Counted from the stretch's first letter, positions 23,279-31,919 are shown. The stretch is DNA of 38,905 nt from JAYVIQ01 sp043770215 (GCA_043770215.1 JAYVIQ010000180.1:1-38905), one strand, 5' to 3'. Notes: a model not told the origin generated them from the letters alone. Numbers and translations: made by a program.

Positions 23279-23304
23279 TTTAAAATTTAAATAGTATAAA
23301 AAAA

Positions 23305-23859
23305 ATGAAAAGAACAGATTTGATTTTAGTTTTGTCGTTGATTTTCTCAACAGTTGTATTTGGACAAAAGACATTTACATTAAGCAGCAAAGATTTAGGT
23401 GGAGAAACTACCAAAACACAAGAGTTCAATGGATTTGGCTGTTCGGGAGACAACCAATCGCCTCAATTATCTTGGGAAAATGCACCAGAAGGAACAAAAA
23501 GTTTTGCTATTACAATGTATGACCCAGATGCACCAACAGGAAGTGGTTTTTGGCATTGGGTTGTGTTTGACATTCCAGCAAACATAAACGAGTTGGTAAC
23601 TAACGCAGGTAATATTAAACTTAATTTAGCACCAAAAGGAACCATTCAAAGTAAAACAGACTATGGAATTAATGGCTTCGGAGGTCCTTGCCCGCCTGTT
23701 GGACACGGTTTTCATCAGTACATTCTAACAGTTTATGCCTTAAAAACTGACAAATTAGGACTTGATGCCAATATTAATCCTGCTGTTGTAGGTTTTTATC
23801 TTTGGAATAACACTCTTGCAAAAGCAAGTATTCTAGCTTATTACAAACGAGACAAATAA
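23305..23859 (+). CDS. YbhB/YbcL family Raf kinase inhibitor-like (PEBP) protein
   Basis: A 184-residue precursor with a signal peptide (KRTDLILVLSLIFSTVVFG, cleaved near G-Q). The mature domain is a phosphatidylethanolamine-binding-protein fold. It shows GGDN-like CSGDNQSPQLSWENAPEGTK, the ligand-site DPDAPTGSGFWHWVVFDIP, and GGPCPPVGHGFHQYILTVYA. These proteins bind small anionic ligands; their bacterial role is largely unknown. It is the second gene of cassette 2. Its stop is 20 bp before the cassette's terminal inverted end. Confidence 0.93.
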   Translation: MKRTDLILVLSLIFSTVVFGQKTFTLSSKDLGGETTKTQEFNGFGCSGDNQSPQLSWENAPEGTKSFAITMYDPDAPTGSGFWHWVVFDIPANINELVTNAGNIKLNLAPKGTIQSKTDYGINGFGGPCPPVGHGFHQYILTVYALKTDKLGLDANINPAVVGFYLWNNTLAKASILAYYKRDK

Positions 23860-23888
23860 ACAATTAACAAAATACTACTGCCCACAAC

Positions 23889-24016
23889 AGCTAAGTTTTC
23901 GTGGTGTGCGCATCACAAACCATGAAGACTCGGTTGAACGGAAGCTTTGGTAGCGGGTTATTATGGAGATGTTGTAGTTTAAAAAGTTGGATGTAGAAGC
24001 AGATATTGGTGTCTAT
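23889..24016. repeat. Repeat module B, copy 2
   Basis: 128 bp from AGCTAAGTTTTC to TTGGTGTCTAT, the same length as module B copy 1 and nearly identical, especially from GTTGAACGGAAGC onward. It follows cassette 2 directly. Beyond TTGGTGTCTAT the two copies part: copy 1 continues into module A, copy 2 into unrelated DNA. Confidence 0.85.
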
Positions 24017-24305
24017 TTCAGCACTTGACGCCGGTCTATATTGACCGTTTTACTTCCCCATATTTCTGCGGTTGTCTTTTTTTGCCTTGGCAAATATTTT
24101 TTATAAATTACACCCTAAAGCTATATATTATATGCGGAAATACTAGCTACCGAAGGTTTAGTTCAACACGGGTTTTGGCCAATCAGATACCCACATTAAG
24201 TTCGTTACAACTTTACAAGTATTTAGCCCTCAAAACCCAATGTTTCTTAGAGATAGCCAATCGTTGCCAAAAAATACGTCAAACACTGAAAAATGTATCT
24301 ATAAA
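24017..24305. other. Spacer before the GT22 gene, possibly repeat debris
   Basis: About 290 bp, less AT-rich than its surroundings. It includes a short inverted repeat CGGTC/GACCG (about 24032-24047). An open frame runs through it but has no recognisable protein features. No module A and no GTT cassette start can be identified here, so the array seems to end or be broken at 24016. Confidence 0.4.
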
Positions 24306-25763
24306 ATGAAGTTTCATAATATCATTCTCATTATTGCAATTTTTGTATATTCTATAACTGCATTTTACAGTTCAGGATATTTCCATGCTGATGAACATTA
24401 TCAAATCATTGAATTTGCAAAAATATTGGATGGTACAAATACACCCAAGGATATGGCTTGGGAATACCGTGAGCAAATCCGTCCTGCAATTCAGCCTTTA
24501 ATTGCCTATGGAGTATTTGCTTTATGTAAATATCTTAAAATAACAGATGCGTACCAATTGACTTTTTTTCTTAGATTATTGACCGCTTTTTTATCAATAA
24601 GTGTTATTTATTACTTCACAAATTCATGCAAGAATATTGTAGCTCCTAAATATTGGAAAGTTTTTTTAGTTCTAAGCTATTTTTTATGGTTCCTACCATT
24701 TTTAAATGTTCGTTTTTCATCAGAGACTTGGTCTGGGATTTTTTTATTGTTCTCAATTTCTTTAATTCTTAGAAATTATAGACGTGTTTTAGATTATGTA
24801 TTCATTGGTGGATTACTTGGGTTAAGTTTTTTGTTTAGATATCAGATGTCTTTTTCGGTAATTGGATTAATTCTTTGGTTGCTTTTTGTTCGTAAAGAGT
24901 ATATTCATAATGTTGGTACGTGTATATTATCCTTTTTGGTTGTTGTGCTATTTGGGATTGCTATTGATTCTTGGTATTATGGCAATTGGACTGTGACGTT
25001 ATTAAACTATTTTATAGTGAACCTTGTAGAAGGTAAAGCTGAAACTTTTGGCACATCTCCATGGTATAATTATGTATTATTAATCTTTCGTTATCCGTTT
25101 TTTCCAATAGGAATTGTTCTGCTTTTGTCATTTATGATTGTAACAATTAAAAGACATAAGAGTATTATAGTTTGGGTAATCTTACCCTTTTTTATTGGAC
25201 ATTCATTTATATCTCATAAAGAGTTGCGGTTTATGTTTCCTATAATAAACCTTATGCCGCTTTTGATAATTAGCGCATTAGAAGTTGTATCATTTATTCA
25301 TTGGAGTAGTATAGCTAAAAAGCTTTCTGTAGCTATCCTATTTATACTTGTGTCTATTAATATGATATGTCTTGTAATAGCAGGTCTAAAACCAGCAGGA
25401 GCAGGTAGAGATAGAATAATGAGAGAGATACATGACTTAAATAATCTTGAACAATTAGATGTGATTTATTCAAAAGCAAACAATCCATATTCTCCATGGG
25501 GAATAACAACTAATTTTTATAAGGAAAACAATGCTACATTTATTAGTACAGATTCAGTTAGCAATACAAAAATGCACGAATCAAATAAAAGAATTGTTTT
25601 AGTATTTACACAAGCTGATTCTTGCGATCCTAAGATAAAGAGAATAATAGCGGATTTGGATTTAAAAGAGAGATGCAAAAGTGTACCAGAGTTTATGATA
25701 CCATTTCTTAGGATATACGGATATAATATAGATGATATCATAATTGTATATAGCAAAGTGTAA
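24306..25763 (+). CDS. GT22-like (Alg9/PIG-B type) mannosyltransferase
   Basis: The 485-residue polytopic membrane protein has some ten to eleven hydrophobic helices and a hydrophilic C-terminal 80 residues. Near the start, after the first membrane helix, it has FHADEHYQIIEFA, the acidic first-loop motif of GT-C enzymes. This is followed by WEYREQIRPAIQP, and later HKELRFMFPIINLMPLL, the HKExRF signature of family GT22. Such enzymes use polyprenyl-phosphate mannose. I start at 24306 because the in-frame upstream codons look like translated leader. It is a single-gene unit next to the cassette region. Confidence 0.78.
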   Translation: MKFHNIILIIAIFVYSITAFYSSGYFHADEHYQIIEFAKILDGTNTPKDMAWEYREQIRPAIQPLIAYGVFALCKYLKITDAYQLTFFLRLLTAFLSISVIYYFTNSCKNIVAPKYWKVFLVLSYFLWFLPFLNVRFSSETWSGIFLLFSISLILRNYRRVLDYVFIGGLLGLSFLFRYQMSFSVIGLILWLLFVRKEYIHNVGTCILSFLVVVLFGIAIDSWYYGNWTVTLLNYFIVNLVEGKAETFGTSPWYNYVLLIFRYPFFPIGIVLLLSFMIVTIKRHKSIIVWVILPFFIGHSFISHKELRFMFPIINLMPLLIISALEVVSFIHWSSIAKKLSVAILFILVSINMICLVIAGLKPAGAGRDRIMREIHDLNNLEQLDVIYSKANNPYSPWGITTNFYKENNATFISTDSVSNTKMHESNKRIVLVFTQADSCDPKIKRIIADLDLKERCKSVPEFMIPFLRIYGYNIDDIIIVYSKV

Positions 25764-25963
25764 ACCTTTTTTCAATAATGGGTTATGATTAACAGCGTAT
25801 TTTTAAGTAGTATCTCGTGTAGGCAATAGTTTTATTTTTTAGTATAATGTATAGTCTCTAAGGTAAGCTATTGATTATACTTGACTTTTTATTATAAAAC
25901 TAAAACAAGCCTATCAAAGAAAATATGCTTATCATTGAGCATTATCTAAAACAAAAAATAAAT

Positions 25964-26306
25964 ATGAGTACAATTTTAAACAATAAACATTACTTCTATC
26001 TATTCCTTACACTATTTGGTGGTGGTTTTACATTTTATTTTGTTGTTCTTGGTATTTCATAATGGCAATTTTAACAGTATAGAGTTTGCAAAGAGTACAT
26101 GGATAGATAATTATTATGCAAAGAGTTTAACTTTTGACTTTTGGACTGGTACAATTGCCGGAACATTCTTTATAGTATTTGAAGGGTACCGTTTAAAAAT
26201 GAAAAAGATATGGATGTATCTTATAGTAACAATTTTAATTGCCTATGCTTTTGGTTTTCCATTATTCTTATTTATGAGAGAACTTCATCTAAGAAAAATG
26301 AAGTGA
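25964..26306 (+). pseudogene. DUF2834 membrane protein gene with a frameshift
   Basis: An ATG at 25964 opens a frame MSTILNNKHYFYLFLTLFGG with a membrane segment, ending at TAA 26060-26062 after VVLGIS. The neighbouring frame continues at the same place with FHNGNFNSIEFAKSTWIDNY, a second membrane segment around FWTGTIAGTFFIVFEG, YRLKMKKIWMYLIVTILI, and a third ending LFLFMREL. Joined, the two frames make a small protein of about 113 residues with three or four helices resembling DUF2834. One surplus base near 26054 explains the break. It may be a true mutation or a sequencing error. Confidence 0.65.
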
Positions 26307-26856
26307 AAACTTTCCTTAACAACGGTTTACAAGAAGTAAGGATTTGATTTTAAGTAAAAAAAAGTAGATTCTATTATGTTTTGTATTTAATAAGAACTCT
26401 CTAAACTTACCTTTTGTGCTTGTTGGGTAACTAAGACAGCAGCAGATAAATAACAAAGAGCAGTGGTGTATTCAGTTTTAATAATAGGGTGTGTTTAGTC
26501 TATATGAAATATTATTTTGGGTAATCTTTATTTCTCTAAATTTGATACGTGCCTGTATAGTGTTACTTGGGTTTTATCTTATTTTTAACACAAGTTTACA
26601 TTATGTGCATATTGTACCATTCTTTAGAATTGTTAGTAATCCTTGTGTATAAAGCTTAATCAACCCTTTAACTACTAATTTTGTATGGTTTTAGAATCAA
26701 CTTTTACTACGTATTAATGTACTACTAACATAAAGAATACATAGCAGTTAAATTATTAATATTTAAGAAATAGAAATGCCATTTATATCATAATCAGTAA
26801 CTTGATTTGTTATTATACAGGGAGAAAAAAGTAATAATTTATTAATTTTGAATTCA
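26307..26856. other. Gene-free spacer upstream of the PhoX-like gene
   Basis: 550 bp of AT-rich DNA without a plausible coding frame. Apart from the promoter at its right end I see no defined element. Confidence 0.5.
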
Positions 26857-26886
26857 TTGTTGGTTTATTTAAGTGAAATACATTTG
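26857..26886 (+). promoter_or_regulatory. Promoter of the PhoX-like gene
   Basis: TTG (26857-26859), exactly 19 bp, TACATTTG (26879-26886): a complete match to the Bacteroidota consensus. Transcription would start near 26891, which places the in-frame ATG at 26873 outside the mRNA and supports the start at 26909. Confidence 0.75.
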
Positions 26887-26908
26887 CGATGTAAAAAAGA
26901 AAATCATC

Positions 26909-28372
26909 ATGGCAAGAATCCGTACCGCATCAATTATCGCAGCTTCAATTTTAGCTACGTCTTTAGTATCTTGTAAAAAAGATAAGGATACAACTCCTGC
27001 ACAAACAGTTGAGTTCAAAAATCGTTCTGTTACACCATCATTTGTAAAAATGGGGTCAGATTTTTCTAGTGTTGGAGTATTTACATTAATAAGTAGTGAA
27101 GATACTATCCCTAATTCTAACAAAATGATTTATGGAGGAGCTCCAGATGGTCAAGGATTTATGGCTAATCCTGATGGAAGTGGGTACATAATGGTTACAA
27201 ACCATGAAAATACATGGGCTGTTTCTAGATTATTCCTAGACAAAAAAATGAACATAACCAAAGGTGAGTACATTGTAAACTCAGACGGAGGTAGTTTTAG
27301 ACTTTGTTCTGCTACAATGGCTACACCAGCGGAACATGGTTTTGGACCAGTTTTTTTAACAGCTGGAGAATCTAACGTAAATGCAATGTGTCACGCAATT
27401 GACCCTATTGCTACTGCAACACCATCTAATAGTGGTAGAACCAAACCTGCTATGGGCAAAATGAGTGCAGAGAACTATGTACCATTGACAAAAAATGCTT
27501 ACCCAGGCAAAACTGTAATTATCATTGGTGAAGATTCTGGAAACGGACAGGTTTATTTATATGTTTCAAACACAATTGGAGATTTAGATAATGGAAAATT
27601 GTATGTACTTAGAAGAACTGATTTGAATCAAATAGAAACTGCTATGACATGGGGAAATGATTACAATGTAGAATTTGTGGAAGTTCCAAATGCTAAAAGT
27701 TCTACTGGACCAGAAATAGATAATTTAAATGCTACTCTTAAATCACTACAGTTTGCTCGTGTAGAGGATTTAGATTACCGCAAAGGATCTGCTGAAAACA
27801 ATAGAGAAATTTATTTTGTAGCTACTGGTATAAGCGGTTCTACAGAGAAAACATACATGGGTAGAGCATACCAATTAAAATTAGATCCAAATGATCCATT
27901 GAAAGGAAAACTTAAAATTATTGCTGATGGTGATGTTTCTCCAACTGGGGCAAATGTAAAGGGAACTGATGTTATTAATCCAGACAATGTTTGTGTAACT
28001 CAGAACTATGTATACATCCAGGAAGATGGAGATTCATTTTGGCCAGAAGCAACTCACAATTCACTGATCTGGCAATATGATATAGCATCAGGTACAAAAA
28101 AAGTATTTATGGATATGAATCATGGTGATGCTAGTTTTTTAAACTCTAAATACAATCCAGCAGGTCCAAACCAAGCAAAAAAAGGATTATGGGAACACGG
28201 TGCCATGGTAGATATTTCTGACATAGTTGGTGTACCAGGTACTTTTACAATCAATGTTCATGCTCACTCATGGATTGAACAAGATAAATTTTTAAATCCT
28301 AGTAAAGCAACTTCTATACAACCATACAAGTCTGGTGGACAAACGCTTATATTAAACAATGTTCCAAGATAA
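26909..28372 (+). CDS. PhoX-like (DUF839) lipoprotein
   Basis: A 487-residue precursor whose start ARIRTASIIAASILATSLVS-C has a lipobox (LVSC), so the product is a periplasmic or outer-membrane lipoprotein. The body resembles the PhoX/DUF839 beta-propeller: DGQGFMANPDGSGYIMVTNH, GPVFLTAGES, IIIGEDSGNGQVYLYVSNT, VEDLDYRKGSAENNREIYF, YMGRAYQLKLD and NPDNVCV. PhoX enzymes are Ca/Fe phosphatases; whether this one keeps all metal ligands cannot be told by eye, so phosphatase activity is presumed from the family. The start was chosen from the promoter and the lipoprotein leader. The downstream terminator makes it monocistronic. Confidence 0.82.
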   Translation: MARIRTASIIAASILATSLVSCKKDKDTTPAQTVEFKNRSVTPSFVKMGSDFSSVGVFTLISSEDTIPNSNKMIYGGAPDGQGFMANPDGSGYIMVTNHENTWAVSRLFLDKKMNITKGEYIVNSDGGSFRLCSATMATPAEHGFGPVFLTAGESNVNAMCHAIDPIATATPSNSGRTKPAMGKMSAENYVPLTKNAYPGKTVIIIGEDSGNGQVYLYVSNTIGDLDNGKLYVLRRTDLNQIETAMTWGNDYNVEFVEVPNAKSSTGPEIDNLNATLKSLQFARVEDLDYRKGSAENNREIYFVATGISGSTEKTYMGRAYQLKLDPNDPLKGKLKIIADGDVSPTGANVKGTDVINPDNVCVTQNYVYIQEDGDSFWPEATHNSLIWQYDIASGTKKVFMDMNHGDASFLNSKYNPAGPNQAKKGLWEHGAMVDISDIVGVPGTFTINVHAHSWIEQDKFLNPSKATSIQPYKSGGQTLILNNVPR

Positions 28373-28392
28373 AAAATAGTTTTTAATCCTTG

Positions 28393-28429
28393 AAGCCTTT
28401 CACTAATGATGTGGAAGGCTTTTTTTTTA
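28393..28429 (+). terminator. Intrinsic terminator after the PhoX-like gene
   Basis: AAGCCTT...AAGGCTT with an inner CAC/GTG pairing and a tail of nine T. It starts about 20 bp after the stop and 59 bp before the peroxidase gene. Confidence 0.8.
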
Positions 28430-28451
28430 TAAAAAAATAAAATTCAGTTAA

Positions 28452-30233
28452 ATGAAAATAAAAGTACTTTATGTCATCGTTTTAGCATCTTTTTTTTCAT
28501 GTTTAAACAATAAACAAGAAACATTAGAAAGTAAACTTCATTCTGTTGTCTTTAATAAAATAGACTCTCTGTGTGTTACTTTAACTAGTTTTGAAAAAAT
28601 AAAAGACAAAAAAAATCTCATTATAAATTTTAAAAAAAGTAGGCAAGAGTACAAAAAAATAGAATGTTTTGTAGAGTATTATTTTCAAGGTCTTTCTAGA
28701 AGGGTAAATGGACCAGCTTTACCTGAAGTGAAAACAGATGACAATGTAGTAAATGATGCAACGGGTTTTCAGGTTATTGAAGAAATTGTTTTTAGTGACA
28801 CTATAGACCATATAGAACTAAAAAAACAGGTAAACATATTAAAAAATGACCTTAAATTTGTTCAGCAAAACTTTAAGGATTTACCTGTACAAAACCATCA
28901 TTTTTATGAACTAATCCAACACCAAATCATCAGAATCACAGCCCTTGGTATCACAGGTTTTGATTCTCCAGTGGCTTTTAATTCTTTAGATGAAGCCAAT
29001 TCTTCTATGCAAGGCATAGAAGAATTTTATCATATGTATTGTCAGATCAATAATCAAAAAGTAAATAACTATTTTCTACAATTATCTACCAAGGCCAAAA
29101 AGTACTTAAATAGAAATAGTGATTTTAACACGTTTAATAGATTAGAATTTATCAAAAATTACCTAATGCCCATAAGCATTGTTTTAGAAAAAGATTTTAA
29201 AAGTGTAATAGACCAAACACCTAATTTCACTAATAATAAAGTTTTTTATGGCAATTTGGCTGATTTAATGCAAGGTAAAAAACTAAATCCAGATGCTTTT
29301 TCTCCGTATTCAGACTCTAAATCTACACCTGCAAAAGTAGCTTTAGGGAAAACATTATTTAATGACGCTAGTTTATCTAGAAGTAAAAATATGAGTTGTG
29401 CCACATGCCATAATGCAGAAAAAGCATTTACAGATGGCAAGAAAATATCTGTTGCAAATATTCATAGTAACACGGTAAAACGCAATTCTCCAACACTATT
29501 GTATTCTTCTTTTCAAAAATCGTTTTTTTATGATATGCGTTCGCAAGATTTAGAAAATCAAATACAGAGTGTTATGAATAATCCAGAAGAGTTCAATCTT
29601 TCTCCACAAGAAATTAAAGAGATTATTTCTAAAAACAATAATCTAAAAGACGATTTTGCAAAGGCATTCCCTGATAAAAATGAAATTACACCATATGAAA
29701 TCAGAAATGCAATGGCATCTTATGTAAGAAGCCTAATGCCTTTTAATGCCAAAATAGATCATTATTTTGCTGGAAAAATAAATCTTACTCAAAACGAAAT
29801 CAATGGATTTAATTTATTTTCTTGTAAAGCAAAATGTGCTACATGTCATTTTATCCCTCTTTATAACGGTACAGTGCCACCATGGTATAATAATTCTGAA
29901 TCAGAAGTTATAGGTGTGCCTAAATATAATGTATGGAAAAATGCAGAGATTGATTCTGATCAAGGAAGGTATACCTTTAACCAAATAGCACAACTTAAGT
30001 ATTCATTTAAAACGCCAACAGTTAGGAATGCAGATAAAACAGCGCCTTATATGCACAATGGAGTGTATGCTAGTTTAGAAGATGTAGTAAAGTTTTATGA
30101 ACTAGGCGGTGGAAATGGGATAGGCATGAACTTAGAACACCAAACATTGCCTTTTGATAAATTAGTGTTATCTAAAAAAGAAAAGGAAGACATAGTCAGT
30201 TTTTTAAAAACCCTAACTGATGAAAACAAATGA
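28452..30233 (+). CDS. Imelysin-like domain fused to di-haem cytochrome c peroxidase, lipoprotein
   Basis: The 593-residue precursor has a lipoprotein leader (KIKVLYVIVLASFFSC). Residues about 25-255 are helical and imelysin-like (NDATGFQVIEEIVFSD). From about 270 to the end it is a CCP/MauG-type peroxidase: the first haem site is MSCATCHNAEKAF (about 315), the second is KCATCHFIPLYNG (about 461), with RNSPTLLYSSFQKSFFYDMR and a C-terminal TPTVRNADKTAPYMHNGVYA. The protein would reduce peroxide or oxidise a partner in the periplasm. Its end overlaps the following cytochrome gene by 14 bp, so that small protein is a likely electron partner. The imelysin part often occurs with iron-related systems. 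Confidence 0.88.
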   Translation: MKIKVLYVIVLASFFSCLNNKQETLESKLHSVVFNKIDSLCVTLTSFEKIKDKKNLIINFKKSRQEYKKIECFVEYYFQGLSRRVNGPALPEVKTDDNVVNDATGFQVIEEIVFSDTIDHIELKKQVNILKNDLKFVQQNFKDLPVQNHHFYELIQHQIIRITALGITGFDSPVAFNSLDEANSSMQGIEEFYHMYCQINNQKVNNYFLQLSTKAKKYLNRNSDFNTFNRLEFIKNYLMPISIVLEKDFKSVIDQTPNFTNNKVFYGNLADLMQGKKLNPDAFSPYSDSKSTPAKVALGKTLFNDASLSRSKNMSCATCHNAEKAFTDGKKISVANIHSNTVKRNSPTLLYSSFQKSFFYDMRSQDLENQIQSVMNNPEEFNLSPQEIKEIISKNNNLKDDFAKAFPDKNEITPYEIRNAMASYVRSLMPFNAKIDHYFAGKINLTQNEINGFNLFSCKAKCATCHFIPLYNGTVPPWYNNSESEVIGVPKYNVWKNAEIDSDQGRYTFNQIAQLKYSFKTPTVRNADKTAPYMHNGVYASLEDVVKFYELGGGNGIGMNLEHQTLPFDKLVLSKKEKEDIVSFLKTLTDENK

Positions 30234-30780
30234 GTTTAAAACAATAATTTTATCCCTGTTTTTTTCTCTGATCATCTCTTGTAAAAAGAGCTATGATTGC
30301 ATTTCTATACCTGAAATTGTAACAAGCATAAGTAGTTCTCATCCATGTTTGCCAAATGGCACTATAAAAGTGATAAGCCCCATAGAATCTCATTTGATGT
30401 ACAAAATAGACAATCAAAATTTCCAAGCAGATTTGGTTTTCAAAAACATATCTGCAGGGAAGCACACATTGACTATAAAAAATAAAGATGGCTGTGAAAA
30501 ATCAAAAGATGTGACTATTGATACCATTCTCATAGGTGATAATTTTAATGAACTAAAGGGTATTTTAGTAGCAAATTGTTCTTCTTGTCATTCTGGACCT
30601 AACCCGCAAGCAGGAATTGATTTTACAAGAAATTGCGATATTTTTAATCATGGGGATAGAATAAAAGATAGAGCAATAGATGCCATTCCAACTCCTATGC
30701 CTCCTTTGGGACTAATGACTAAAGAAGAAAGAAACATATTGCTGAAATGGATAAATAATGGGCATAATTTTGAAAACTAA
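30220..30780 (+). CDS. Lipoprotein with SprB-like repeat and cytochrome c domain
   Basis: The 186-residue precursor has a lipobox (SLIISC at about residue 21). Residues about 35-100 (PNGTIKVISPIESHLMYKID, then FKNISAGKHTLTIKNKDGC) resemble a single SprB-type beta repeat. Residues about 110-183 are a small c-type cytochrome domain: LVANCSSCHSG provides the haem, PTPMPPLG the probable axial Met, and ERNILLKWINNG the terminal helix. The start overlaps the peroxidase stop by 14 bp, indicating translational coupling and a shared electron-transfer role. The combination of domains in so short a protein is unusual. Confidence 0.72.
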   Translation: MKTNEFKTIILSLFFSLIISCKKSYDCISIPEIVTSISSSHPCLPNGTIKVISPIESHLMYKIDNQNFQADLVFKNISAGKHTLTIKNKDGCEKSKDVTIDTILIGDNFNELKGILVANCSSCHSGPNPQAGIDFTRNCDIFNHGDRIKDRAIDAIPTPMPPLGLMTKEERNILLKWINNGHNFEN

Positions 30781-31404
30781 GTAGGGCTTACTGAAAAACG
30801 TGGATTATTCTGTAATTCACTATTTTAATCTGCTATTTTCAATTTTTGATGCAAAGATTTTAGAGGAAATGAGCTAAAACCTTTGTAACTACCTTATAAA
30901 AATGCGTTAAGAAATTTGATTGATGTAGCGGTTTAAAAAAAAACGCTGTCTGAGCCCAATAAACTATGGGTAAATAATATACTGAATTTTGTGGCGAGTT
31001 TAAAAACTCTCGTTTTCGTTCCCTTTGGTCATGTTTCAGCTAAATCAAGCAAATTTTAGTAATTTTTTATACAGTATTGACTTTTTGCTTACTTTTTTGT
31101 CAAGAAAAAAGCGACAAATGATTGATTGTAAATAAGCTAAGAAAACTACTTTACTTTTCAGTAGACCCTAAGTAAAAACTAAATTCAAATAAAAGAATAA
31201 ATTCTTTATTTAGCATTTTTTATAAAGCTCCAAGCAAACATGTAATTTTAAAATAGAAATTACTGTTTATGACCAGTGCAGGAGTTGTTTTTTGGCAACT
31301 AATACTATGTTTTTTCATGCTTTATGCCTATTTAAATAGTTTATGGTTATTCATTACCTTAGGATTTTATAATTTTAAGAGTAGGTCAAATTAACTAAAG
31401 AATT
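30781..31404. other. Gene-free spacer before cynS
   Basis: 624 bp without a credible gene. A stretch from about 30940 to 31120 is richer in G and C, with GCGAGTTT/AACTCTCG complementarity near 31000, and looks like an intergenic repeat or remnant of a mobile element. On the minus strand the first 120 bp could encode the tail of a lost protein (LKSLHQKLKIAD then a stop), but no family can be named. Confidence 0.35.
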
Positions 31405-31848
31405 ATGAAAAGAGATGTTTGTACAGCACTTATACTAGAAGCAAAACAAGAAAAAAAACTAAGCTACCAACAATTGGCAGATTCTATAACCCGAAACATA
31501 GTTTGGACTACATCAGCTCTTTTGGGTCAAAATACATTAGATGCTGCCGAAGCCAAAACAATTTGCCAATTGTTGGGCTTAAGTGCTGATGTGGAAAAAG
31601 CGTTACAAGTTTTTCCTGAAAAAGGGACTTTTGCCATAATGCCACCTACAGATCCTCTAATTTATAGGCTTTATGAAATTGTGCTAGTATATGGTGAAAC
31701 CATAAAAGAAGTCATACATGAAAAAGCAGGAGATGGCATCATGAGTGCAATAGATTTTACAATGGATATAGAAAAAGAAGAAAATCCAAAAGGAGATAGA
31801 ATAAAAATTGTATTGGATGGAAAATTCTTACCCTACAAAAAATGGTAA
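31405..31848 (+). CDS. cynS: Cyanate hydratase (cyanase)
   Basis: Catalyses bicarbonate-dependent breakdown of cyanate to ammonia and CO2 in the cytoplasm; the enzyme is a decamer. The 147-residue protein has an N-terminal helix-turn-helix-like domain (about 10-75, LSYQQLADSITRNIVWTTSA) and the C-terminal catalytic domain. The family's catalytic Arg, Glu and Ser are all visible in PLIYRLYEIVLVYGETIKEV and GDGIMSAIDFTMDIEK. The end GDRIKIVLDGKFLPYKKW is typical. No carbonic anhydrase (cynT), transporter (cynX) or LysR regulator (cynR) gene is adjacent, so it stands alone. Confidence 0.96.
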   Translation: MKRDVCTALILEAKQEKKLSYQQLADSITRNIVWTTSALLGQNTLDAAEAKTICQLLGLSADVEKALQVFPEKGTFAIMPPTDPLIYRLYEIVLVYGETIKEVIHEKAGDGIMSAIDFTMDIEKEENPKGDRIKIVLDGKFLPYKKW

Positions 31849-31919
31849 TTAGATAAAAAATTTACACTTTTTAATTAAATTTAAAACTTTGTTAAGTTCT
31901 AAAATCTGTAAATTTAAAA

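Larger units (their letters stand above)
22330..23888. other. Cassette 2, bounded by GTTGTGGGCA...TGCCCACAAC
   Basis: The 1559-bp segment starts GTTGTGGGCAATAC immediately after module A and ends GTA-less TACTGCCCACAAC immediately before module B copy 2. The terminal 10 bp are exact reverse complements and two of the next three positions also agree. It carries two genes, araC-like and PEBP, both rightward. Confidence 0.75.

Noticed and set aside
21591..24016. Classical class-type chromosomal integron
   Set aside because: No integron integrase or attI is present, the spacer is far longer than usual attC sites, and the cassette starts GTTAGCT and GTTGTGG do not fit GTTRRRY. I kept only the looser integron-like interpretation.
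24025..24309. 94-codon open frame before the GT22 gene
   Set aside because: The translation is rich in Cys, Tyr and Phe in no pattern, and it overlaps the start of a clear membrane protein; it is probably chance.
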